Shown here in pieces: positions 1-5,420 of a DNA stretch of 7,500 nucleotides. The stretch comes from Pseudomonadota bacterium (GTDB lineage Bacteria; Bdellovibrionota; Oligoflexia; Oligoflexales; Oligoflexaceae). Where the stretch lies: the NCBI GenBank assembly GCA_029556045.1, contig JAKQGS010000178.1, positions 1 to 7,500 on the forward strand. The letters are read 5' to 3'. Below the pieces are notes generated by a model. The model had not been told where the DNA came from and did no database searches. It saw only the letters and a program-made list of their open reading frames with translations. The translations under genes and the position numbers were made by a program. Every line of letters begins with the position of its first letter. Positions within the stretch are counted from its first letter, which is position 1.

Positions 1-1293
1 CAGGAATGGGTGAAGCAGGGTTATCTGGACGCGGGCGAAGTCAAAACACCAGTCGGAACGGCCGAGACCGTTGATTACGATGCTGTGCGCACGCGTAAAA
101 TTCGCTGGGCCCACAAAGCTTTTACCCGCGCCTGGTCACAAGAGAAGTTTTTTCGCAGTGCTGGTTATCGGCGTTTTTGCGAGGAGCAGGGTGATTGGAT
201 CGAGGACGATGCATTATTCAATGTTCTGGCGGAAAAAAGTGGAACCGATCATTGGCACCGTTGGCCCAAACCATTGCGGGATCGGGATCCTCAAGTACTG
301 TCAGCATTTCGTCAGCAGCATGTGAAAGAGATCGCACAACAAATGTTTCTGCAATATTTTGCCCACCACGGCTGGCAAACGGTACGGGAATATGCGCATC
401 GCAAAGGGGTCGCCATTCTGGGGGACATGCCCATCTATGTGGCCCATGCCAGCGTCGATGTCTGGCGGCATCCCCATTTCTTTCAACTGAATCGCCAGGG
501 TGAGATGACTCACGTCGCCGGTGTTCCTCCCGATGCCTTCAATCGTAATGGTCAGAGGTGGGGAAATGCTCTTTACCGTTGGGAAGCTCACCATAAGGAG
601 GGATTTCGTTATTGGTGCGCCAAGGTGAAACGCCAGCTGGAGCTCTATGACTTTTTACGCCTCGATCATTTTATTGGTTTTGTGCGTTACTGGTCGATCC
701 CGGCAGCCGAGAAAACGGCCCGCAAGGGACGCTGGTTGCCCGGCCCCGGTCAGGCGCTGTTCAAAACCTTGCAAAAAAAGCTGGGCCACCTTCCTCTGGT
801 GGCAGAAAATCTTGGAGCTCTCACACCGGCGGTGGAAGAGATACGACGTTCAGCCGGAATTCCGGGAATGGGGGTGATGCAATTTGCGTTTGGCAAGGAT
901 GAGGACAGCATCATCCACCGGCCACACCGACAGCAGCCTGATACGGTTTATTATACCGGAACCCACGACAACGACGTCTTGTTACATTGGTGTCAGGAAA
1001 TTTTGGGAGATGATCGACATCCCGATCGCCCGCGATTGGAAGCTGTTACGGGGCGTCAATCTCGGGAGGTCCATTGGCAACTGATTCAGGCGGCCATGGC
1101 GTCGCCAGCACGCTGGACGATTTTTCCGGTGGCGGATGTTCTCGGGTTATCGTTGTCCCGCTATCGCATCAATACTCCAGGCACGCCCCGGGGAAACTGG
1201 GAGGTGCGGTTTCCCCAGCACCTTTTTGTGGCCTCGCTGGCCAAACGCCTGCGGGAGGTCAGTACCTATTACGGACGCTGTCCCGCGCTGTAA
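1..1293 (+). CDS. malQ: 4-alpha-glucanotransferase (amylomaltase), 3' part, start outside window
   Basis: This cytoplasmic glycoside hydrolase family 77 enzyme transfers alpha-1,4-glucan segments between maltodextrins, releasing glucose and longer chains. The frame is open from base 1, so the start lies upstream; 430 residues are visible. All three catalytic carboxylates of the family can be seen: the nucleophile Asp in LRLDHFIGF (codon 664-666), the acid/base Glu in VAENLG (codon 805-807) and the transition-state Asp in YTGTHDND (codon 967-969). Their spacing (47 and 54 residues) fits Thermus-type amylomaltase (293/340/395), which suggests about 70-80 N-terminal residues are missing and a full length near 500. 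The acceptor-loop region GVPPDAFNRNGQRWGN (about 510-560) and the C-terminal NTPGTPRGNWEVR motif are also present. The gene converges on the porin gene and fits the import genes downstream. It shows no frameshift or missing key residue. Confidence 0.96.
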   Translation, partial: QEWVKQGYLDAGEVKTPVGTAETVDYDAVRTRKIRWAHKAFTRAWSQEKFFRSAGYRRFCEEQGDWIEDDALFNVLAEKSGTDHWHRWPKPLRDRDPQVLSAFRQQHVKEIAQQMFLQYFAHHGWQTVREYAHRKGVAILGDMPIYVAHASVDVWRHPHFFQLNRQGEMTHVAGVPPDAFNRNGQRWGNALYRWEAHHKEGFRYWCAKVKRQLELYDFLRLDHFIGFVRYWSIPAAEKTARKGRWLPGPGQALFKTLQKKLGHLPLVAENLGALTPAVEEIRRSAGIPGMGVMQFAFGKDEDSIIHRPHRQQPDTVYYTGTHDNDVLLHWCQEILGDDRHPDRPRLEAVTGRQSREVHWQLIQAAMASPARWTIFPVADVLGLSLSRYRINTPGTPRGNWEVRFPQHLFVASLAKRLREVSTYYGRCPAL

Positions 1294-1323
1294 TGCGGAA
1301 CAGGACACTGGATGGCTTCTCAG

Positions 1324-2685
1324 CTAGAACCAGACTTCCAAACCCGTTTGTGTGGTGATGAGGTTATCCACCTTGTCGCCATTCAACGCGGTTTTAGACT
1401 TCCAGTCATATTTGCCATAGGTAACCGAGGTGTAAATCTGGGGATTGCCGATCGTGTTTTTGCTCGGGGTATAACGGAGCACCGGTGACAGCAATACCGC
1501 ATCCGCGGCCCAATTTTGGACGTATTGACTGCGTTTGGTGACGTTCATGTCCAATGCAACGTGAAGTTTGTCGGTGGCGTAATACACCGGCTGCGCACCG
1601 ATGCTGAGTTTGGTGATGGCTTTGGTGGTTTTATCGCCGTCCCGCACTAATGTTCCGTTTTCAATTTTGTACACCGCCTGGCTGTCATGAAAGGTTTCAT
1701 GCTGTCCCCACAAGGCCATCAGGACACCCCAGGAGCCAAAATCCACGTTGGCCGATTCTCCGACACCAATATTCCGATTATGCCCGCTTTGGGCACCCGA
1801 TTTATCCACCGCCAGTGAGTCGATCCAGAAGTGGGTATTGGCCCAGAATCCATCTCCCCATTGGGACAAGACGCCACCGACGGAGATGTCCTGCGATCCC
1901 TTGCTGTCCTCCCGCACCACATCAGGTTTGGTGTGATCGTCCTTGGCAGTTGGACCATACTGCACCACTTTGACCATGGGTTTGAGCATCGTGTTGCTCC
2001 CCATCATCATTTCGTGGCGGCCAAACAGGGTGACATTTTTGCGATTGACCTCCACATCGTCACCGTTGATCGGATTACCATCGGTATCGACTTCACCGGT
2101 GGGAGGCGGATTGGTGAGGGGATTGCCGGCTGCATCGGTTAGATTCGGTTTGACCTTGTCCTTGCTGAAGCTGGCAAAAAACTGGGTATTACCCACTTTG
2201 GCGCCAACACCATGGGCATTGATGTCAAAATGGTTGAGGTTGTCGAACAGGCGAATGTCTTCCCACTCCATGGTGCGGGCACCAGCCCAAATATGGCTAT
2301 CGTTGGAAATAGGCAACGCCAGCCAAAGATCCCGTACCCGCAGGATCTGTTCCTCGGCGTCACCCCAGTTGTTGTCTCCGTGGGGAGTATTGCCCTCATG
2401 GTCCACCTTGATCCCGGCCTGTACGCCATTTTCAAAAGTTTTAATCACCCGGAGGTAAAAATAGCTGGGACTGCGGGCAATGCGGGTGGTGGGAACATCA
2501 TAGAAAATCTTGTGTTCGCCCTGAGAGTCGGAAGCCTCCTGCAGGGGATTGGCAGCGGTGTTGAATCCCAGTCGCCAGTAACCCTGGTAGACGGTGGACT
2601 CGGCAATTTTATTGTCTTGTGCGATGGCGAGGCTGGAAGCCGCAACCAGGATGGCAACGCATAAACAGCGAACAAAAAGATGCAT
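1324..2685 (-). CDS. LamB-like maltoporin/carbohydrate-selective outer-membrane porin
   Basis: This is a 453-residue predicted outer-membrane beta-barrel. A signal peptide is visible: a short basic start, a hydrophobic stretch at about residues 8-20 and cleavage after AIA (20-22). The mature protein has many alternating, aromatic-rich strand-like segments, an early GYWRLGFN segment (36-43), an LRVRDLWLALP...SHIWAGARTMEWEDIRLFD region (115-148) resembling the LamB stretch that pairs exposed aromatics with a WAGKR-type motif, and a C-terminal VWF. A terminal Phe is the usual barrel-assembly signal. A Pro/Gly/Asp-rich stretch at about 180-212 is probably an extracellular loop. The length fits 18-strand maltoporins (about 420-450 residues). 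The start is the ATG at 2685-2683, with GGGAG 10 nt upstream. Divergent placement from malK and adjacency to malQ support a maltodextrin substrate. The family call rests on recalled motifs and context; another sugar porin family is possible. Confidence 0.78.
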   Translation of the reverse strand: MHLFVRCLCVAILVAASSLAIAQDNKIAESTVYQGYWRLGFNTAANPLQEASDSQGEHKIFYDVPTTRIARSPSYFYLRVIKTFENGVQAGIKVDHEGNTPHGDNNWGDAEEQILRVRDLWLALPISNDSHIWAGARTMEWEDIRLFDNLNHFDINAHGVGAKVGNTQFFASFSKDKVKPNLTDAAGNPLTNPPPTGEVDTDGNPINGDDVEVNRKNVTLFGRHEMMMGSNTMLKPMVKVVQYGPTAKDDHTKPDVVREDSKGSQDISVGGVLSQWGDGFWANTHFWIDSLAVDKSGAQSGHNRNIGVGESANVDFGSWGVLMALWGQHETFHDSQAVYKIENGTLVRDGDKTTKAITKLSIGAQPVYYATDKLHVALDMNVTKRSQYVQNWAADAVLLSPVLRYTPSKNTIGNPQIYTSVTYGKYDWKSKTALNGDKVDNLITTQTGLEVWF

Positions 2686-2695
2686 ATCCTATTTT

Positions 2696-2718
2696 CTCCC
2701 TAATTAAGTCATGGGGAG
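2696..2718 (-). promoter_or_regulatory. Porin ribosome binding site with a possible SD-masking hairpin
   Basis: On the porin mRNA the Shine-Dalgarno sequence GGGAG (2700-2696) lies 10 nt before the ATG. A perfectly complementary CTCCC occurs just upstream (2718-2714), separated by a 13-nt AT-rich loop. If it forms, this 5-bp GC-rich stem would hide the ribosome binding site. The complementarity is seen directly; a regulatory role is inference, because a short stem with a 13-nt loop is only marginally stable. Confidence 0.4.
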
Positions 2719-2722
2719 GGGA

Positions 2723-2751
2723 AACCTAGACATTTCAGGAGCGTCAGACAA
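2723..2751 (-). promoter_or_regulatory. Weak sigma70-like promoter candidate for the porin gene
   Basis: Reading the minus strand, TTGTCT (2751-2746, 4/6 match to the -35 consensus) and TAGGTT (2728-2723, 3/6 match to the -10) are separated by exactly 17 bp, about 40 nt before the porin start. A better isolated -10-like hexamer, TATTAT (2761-2756), has no good -35 partner. The porin must have a promoter in 2686-2876 because the gene upstream on the same strand is unrelated, but the exact site is uncertain. Confidence 0.22.
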
Positions 2752-2795
2752 CAGGATAATAATGTTGGTATTTTTCTGATCGGAGCGAAAACCAT

Positions 2796-2841
2796 GCAAA
2801 GACAAGAATATTAAGGACTTATTGCACGACAGGCCAAAAGC
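2796..2841 (+). repeat. Left copy of direct repeat flanking the ATPase gene
   Basis: The first 34 bases (2796-2829) are identical to 4243-4276. After two mismatches, the 10 bases GGCCAAAAGC (2832-2841) are again identical to 4279-4288, giving 44/46 identity without a gap. The repeat begins GCAAAGACAAG and contains GGACTTATTGCACGA. This copy lies 110 bp upstream of the porin start and ends 35 bp short of the ATPase stop codon. Weaker, gapped similarity may continue on both sides, for example GATTAGGGG against GAATAGGG to the right. The two copies are 1447 bp apart and bracket the ATPase gene. Confidence 0.95.
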
Positions 2842-2842
2842 C

Positions 2843-2850
2843 GGGGGGGG
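2843..2850. repeat. Homopolymer run of eight G
   Basis: Eight consecutive G occur directly after the left direct repeat, in the stretch between the porin and ATPase genes. The matching position after the right repeat has only GGG before it diverges. Such runs are prone to slippage. This one is about 160 bp upstream of the porin start, beyond the best promoter candidates, so an effect on expression is not evident. Confidence 0.9.
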
Positions 2851-2876
2851 ATTAGGGGCAGTGTTAGCCCTGCCAT

Positions 2877-4031
2877 TTAGGGCATATTCATGCGACGACA
2901 AAACTCGATAAATGGCATGACCGCGATTTTTCCAGAGCTATAACTCCGGGTGCCACGATGGATCTGGTAGAAGATGGGGATTTCAGTGCGTTCTGCAAAG
3001 TAATGGAGAGCCGATCCAACGGCTTTTTCTCCAGATTTGCATTCAACGGCAAATTGCGGTTTTCCTTCCTTCAATACCACAAAGTCAACCTCTCTTTTAT
3101 CGGTGTCTCGCAGGAATCGCAGCTCCATGGTGTAGCCTTGGGTATCTTCCAACCAATGGCAGTATTTGAGCAGTTGGGAAGCCACCAGATTTTCAAATCG
3201 CGCACCTCTGTCATCGATTGATGTCCAGTCCCATAGGTAGAGTTTTTTCTCCTTTTTAACGGAGCGGATTTTGGAAAGACCTTTGCCGGAGGCCCCAAAA
3301 GGGGCAATTCTAAAACACAGGTAAAGATTTTCCAGAATCGAAAGCCAGCGTTCAACAGTTTTATGGTCGACTTCAAGATCTTCGCGCAGGCTATTGACGG
3401 AAAGTGGCGAACCGACTCGCTCAGGAAGTAATGCCACGAGGTTTTCAATCAGTGAGATTTCACGCACCATTTCCAGGTCCCTAAGATCCTCACGTATCAC
3501 GCGGGTCAAGCGATCTCTCTGCCAGATGCGATGGAGATTGTCGTCGGGACTCATTAACGGTTCGGGAAATCCACTGTATCGTAACAAACGATCCAAATCG
3601 TCTTCGGTGGGGTGTGGATTGAATTCCATCAGAGAAAACGGATGCAAGCGAAAATAACGGTAGCGGCCCAACAAAGAATCGCCACCCTTGCGGTAGTAAT
3701 CCAGGCGGGCTGACCCCGTCACGATGATCTTGCGCCTTGATTTTTCAGTATCATAAATTCCTTTCACCAGATTTCGCCATTTTTTGTATTTGTGAATTTC
3801 GTCCAGGATTAGAATCGGTTCCTCAATGGGAAGTTCCATTTTTCGTAGACGTCCTGGTACCAGAGGGTGATCCCAGTTTAGGTAGGCAGGGTGGGTTTCA
3901 TCAGCGACATCACTTAAAATGCCCAGGGACATCGTTGTTTTTCCGACTTGCCGTGGCCCACCAATGAACACCATTTTTTGTTGCAATGCGGTTGAAACGA
4001 CCTTGCTAAGATAGCGATTATGTAGGGACAT
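2877..4031 (-). CDS. AAA_14/DUF4143-family ATP-binding protein with a C-terminal PD-(D/E)XK-like motif
   Basis: This 384-residue protein is of unknown cellular role. Its domains in order are: an N-terminal P-loop ATPase with Walker A GGPRQVGKTT (24-33), Walker B LILDEIH (74-80) and a sensor-like IIVTGSAR (102-109); a middle winged-helix-like segment SVNSLREDLEVDHKTVERWL (211-230); and a C-terminal DUF4143-type region containing KREVDFVV (312-319) followed by FAVECKSG (327-334). The Asp of EVD plus E-x-K match the active-site layout of PD-(D/E)XK nuclease folds. I start at ATG 4031-4029, with a weak GGA 7 nt upstream; a TTG four codons further up has no ribosome binding site. The length is typical of the family. 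These genes are widespread, often multicopy and scattered, and usually lack known function. The family call is strong; nuclease activity is only inferred. It is unrelated to its sugar-transport neighbours and bounded by direct repeats. Confidence 0.93.
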   Translation of the reverse strand: MSLHNRYLSKVVSTALQQKMVFIGGPRQVGKTTMSLGILSDVADETHPAYLNWDHPLVPGRLRKMELPIEEPILILDEIHKYKKWRNLVKGIYDTEKSRRKIIVTGSARLDYYRKGGDSLLGRYRYFRLHPFSLMEFNPHPTEDDLDRLLRYSGFPEPLMSPDDNLHRIWQRDRLTRVIREDLRDLEMVREISLIENLVALLPERVGSPLSVNSLREDLEVDHKTVERWLSILENLYLCFRIAPFGASGKGLSKIRSVKKEKKLYLWDWTSIDDRGARFENLVASQLLKYCHWLEDTQGYTMELRFLRDTDKREVDFVVLKEGKPQFAVECKSGEKAVGSALHYFAERTEIPIFYQIHRGTRSYSSGKIAVMPFIEFCRRMNMP

Positions 4032-4051
4032 TTTGAAATCCAATCAAATTA

Positions 4052-4097
4052 TGAGTAAATTGGACACTAGTCAATATTACACGTGAGTAATTTGGAC
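4052..4097 (-). promoter_or_regulatory. Operator-like pair of 14-bp direct repeats upstream of the ATPase gene
   Basis: TGAGTAAATTGGAC (4052-4065) and TGAGTAATTTGGAC (4084-4097) differ at one base and are spaced 32 bp start to start, about three helical turns, so they face the same side of the DNA. They lie 20-66 bp upstream of the ATPase start. An inverted pair, TCCAAT (4039-4044) and ATTGGA (4059-4064), uses part of the proximal copy, and ATTAC/GTAAT arms (4076-4080, 4087-4091) flank the start of the distal copy. The arrangement looks like a two-site operator. Which protein binds it cannot be told; autoregulation by the ATPase's own winged helix is one possibility. Confidence 0.55.
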
Positions 4098-4102
4098 TTC
4101 AA
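4074..4102 (-). promoter_or_regulatory. Candidate sigma70 promoter of the ATPase gene
   Basis: On the minus strand, TTGAAG (4102-4097, 4/6) and TAATAT (4079-4074, 4/6) are 17 bp apart. The distal 14-mer occupies nearly all of the spacer, and the proximal 14-mer would lie around +1 to +20, the classic geometry for repression. An alternative, TTGACT with CATAAT, has good hexamers (5/6 each) but a short 15-bp spacer. The assignment is by eye only. Confidence 0.35.
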
Positions 4103-4242
4103 TCTAAAACACTATTGGCACGAGGGGGGTGGTGTTCGAATGGAATGATTTTATTGACAAAATATAGTCATTCATAAGTAAGGCTCTATTGGTAACTGTT
4201 CCGCCATCCTCCGATAGGCAAAAAGATCCAAAACTAACCGGG
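4098..4242. other. AT-rich intergenic stretch with an imperfect inverted repeat around TTGACA
   Basis: I see no gene in this part of the 300-bp gap between the ATPase and malK starts. It contains outer arms GAATGA (4143-4148) and TCATTC (4168-4173) and inner arms ATTTT (4148-4152) and AAAAT (4159-4163), with a 5-base bulge on the right side. A perfect -35 hexamer TTGACA (4154-4159) lies in the loop and inner right arm. No convincing -10 occurs 16-18 bp downstream on the plus strand, so a malK promoter here is unproven. The row 4141-4200 is only about 28% G+C, the lowest I counted. Confidence 0.45.
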
Positions 4243-4288
4243 GCAAAGACAAGAATATTAAGGACTTATTGCACGAAGGGCCAAAAGC
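4243..4288 (+). repeat. Right copy of direct repeat, in the malK leader
   Basis: This is the second copy of the repeat at 2796-2841, with 34 identical bases, two mismatches and then 10 identical bases. It ends 43 bp before the chosen malK start and is in the same orientation as the left copy. It contains TATTAA (4256-4261, 4/6 match to a -10) but no matching -35 in its left flank, which is where the putative insertion would have separated it from older promoter sequence. It could hold the ancestral control site of the porin/malK region. Confidence 0.95.
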
Positions 4289-4321
4289 GGGTAGGAATAG
4301 GGCCGCTTTGAATCATGGCAT

Positions 4322-4334
4322 GGAGGATCTGGTG
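4322..4334 (+). promoter_or_regulatory. malK ribosome binding site and start choice
   Basis: GGAGGA (4322-4327) lies 4 nt before the GTG at 4332, which would begin the protein MARLELTDITKSF, matching the usual N-terminus of MalK/UgpC-type ATPases. An in-frame ATG at 4320 overlaps this site and would add MEDL, but it has no good ribosome binding site of its own. A TTG at 4269 is in frame but falls inside the direct repeat and is unlikely. Confidence 0.55.
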
Positions 4335-5420
4335 GCTCGTCTGGAGTTAACCGATATCACGAAGTCTTTTGATGGCAAAACCGCTGTCTTGAAAGGCATT
4401 CACTTAACCGCCGAACAGGGCGATTTTGTGGTGTTAGTGGGCCCATCCGGTTGCGGCAAGTCCACCCTTCTGCGATTGATCGCGGGTTTGGAAGAACCGG
4501 ATCAAGGTGATATCCGCATGGATGGCCAGTCGGTGGTGCAACGCTCTCCCTCCGATCGCAATATCGCCATGGTCTTTCAGGATTATGCATTGTATCCCCA
4601 TATGACGGTGCGGGGAAACATGGCCTTTGGTCTTAAGATCCAGGGCCTGCCCGGTAGCGAAATCGAGTCGCGGGTCCGTGAGGCCAGTCTTCTATTGGAC
4701 ATTGAGAGCCTCCTGGATCGCAAGCCGGCGCAACTTTCCGGCGGACAGCGACAACGGGTCGCCATCGGTCGGGCCATTGTGCGCAAGCCCTCCATTTTTC
4801 TCTTCGATGAACCATTGTCGAATCTTGACGCCAAACTGCGGGCACAGATGCGTATCGAGATCGCCGCGCTCCATAAAAGATTGGGAAACACCGTCGTCTA
4901 TGTGACCCATGATCAGGAAGAGGCCATGACTCTGGCGGATAAGATCGTGGTGCTGCACCAGGGGGTGGTGCAACAGCTGGGCTCCCCAGTGGATCTTTAC
5001 AGCAGCCCAGGCAATCAATTTGTGGCCACCTTTATCGGTAATCCCGCCATGAACCTCCTGTCGGGGGCCCTGGAGTACCAAGCGGGTCAGATGCATTGGG
5101 TGGGACGGGGCTGGGGATGTTATCTCCCGCATCTCCCCGTCAACATGCGGCATCAGGAATGCGAGCAACTGGGGGTTCGCCCAGAGGATATTCGTTTGTC
5201 CCCCGACAGTCCCGTGCGTGCCAGGCTGCTGCTCAAGGAGATGCATGGGCATGAGACCCAGATCGTGGTGGAACTGGGACAGGATCGCCTGATCCTGCGG
5301 GTGCGGGATCGCGAGGAGATGCAGCAGATGCAGCAAATGCAGGCTGGGGATAGCCTGGGGATTCAATTTGAGACGGAACGCCTTCATTGGTTTGATAAGA
5401 AAGGATTGCGACTATCATGA
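4332..5420 (+). CDS. malK: Maltodextrin-type ABC transporter ATP-binding protein (MalK/UgpC/MsmX family)
   Basis: This 362-residue cytoplasmic ATPase would drive the transporter by binding the inner faces of the two permease subunits. The nucleotide-binding domain is complete: Walker A GPSGCGKST (37-45), Q-loop VFQDYALYPH (Q83), signature LSGGQRQRVAIGRA (135-148), Walker B IFLFDEPLSNLDAKLR (155-170) and H-loop VTHDQEE (H193). A C-terminal TOBE-like regulatory domain runs from about 236 to 360 and includes GVRPEDIRLS (281-290), usual for this subfamily. Length is normal. An unusual Met/Gln-rich tract, MQQMQQMQ (330-337), sits in this domain. The gene overlaps malE by 4 bases (ATGA), showing translational coupling. 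The assignment to maltodextrin rather than another sugar rests on malQ and the porin nearby. Confidence 0.9.
   Translation: MARLELTDITKSFDGKTAVLKGIHLTAEQGDFVVLVGPSGCGKSTLLRLIAGLEEPDQGDIRMDGQSVVQRSPSDRNIAMVFQDYALYPHMTVRGNMAFGLKIQGLPGSEIESRVREASLLLDIESLLDRKPAQLSGGQRQRVAIGRAIVRKPSIFLFDEPLSNLDAKLRAQMRIEIAALHKRLGNTVVYVTHDQEEAMTLADKIVVLHQGVVQQLGSPVDLYSSPGNQFVATFIGNPAMNLLSGALEYQAGQMHWVGRGWGCYLPHLPVNMRHQECEQLGVRPEDIRLSPDSPVRARLLLKEMHGHETQIVVELGQDRLILRVRDREEMQQMQQMQAGDSLGIQFETERLHWFDKKGLRLS
5319..5342 (+). repeat. 9-bp tandem repeat inside malK
   Basis: The unit ATGCAGCAG occurs as ATGCAGCAG, ATGCAGCAA and a partial ATGCAG (2.7 copies). It is in frame and encodes MQQMQQMQ. Slippage here would add or remove three residues without breaking the frame, in a part of the TOBE domain that is probably a surface loop. 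Confidence 0.85.

Larger units (their letters stand above)
2842..4242. mobile_element. Putative inserted cassette: AAA ATPase gene plus its control region, bounded by direct repeats
   Basis: This segment lies between the two copies of a 46-bp direct repeat and splits an otherwise coherent maltodextrin locus. It holds a single complete gene of unrelated type and its AT-rich upstream region. Joining the two repeat copies would leave about 110 bp from the porin start to the repeat and about 43 bp from the repeat to malK, a normal divergent promoter region. By eye, 60-base rows in 4021-4200 are near 30% G+C and some rows of the gene are 37-45%, while malK rows reach above 60%. No transposase, integrase or terminal inverted repeats are visible, so the mechanism is unknown. 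A segmental duplication unrelated to mobility is the main alternative. Confidence 0.4.

Noticed and set aside
1279..1307. Possible bidirectional terminator between malQ and the porin gene (TGTCC...GGACA with inner CGC/GCG)
   Set aside because: The stem is interrupted by unpaired bases and there is no T-run on either strand, so it does not meet the pattern of an intrinsic terminator.
1943..2458. 171-codon open frame on the plus strand opposite the porin gene
   Set aside because: The porin frame on the other strand has a signal peptide, strand pattern and terminal Phe. This frame has no motif or ribosome binding site of note.
2851..2876. Hairpin GGCAG/CTGCC just after the ATPase stop as a terminator
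   Set aside because: In the ATPase transcript the stem is followed by CCTAATCCCCCCCC rather than a U-tract, so intrinsic termination is not supported.
2704..2901. 65-codon minus-strand open frame between the ATPase and porin genes
   Set aside because: It overlaps the ATPase 3' end and crosses the direct repeat and the G8 tract. Its composition is unconvincing and there is no good start context.
4115..4131. TTGGCACG resembling the -24 half of a sigma54 promoter
   Set aside because: The -12 half is absent: the required TTGC position reads GGGTG. The match is therefore only half a site.
2796..4288. CRISPR-like array or classical insertion sequence
   Set aside because: There are only two repeat copies 1447 bp apart, no spacers of regular size, no transposase gene and no terminal inverted repeats.
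4692..5387. 231-codon open frame on the minus strand opposite malK
   Set aside because: It lies wholly antisense to a well-supported gene, is rich in His/Pro/Leu typical of antisense translation, and has no recognisable domain.
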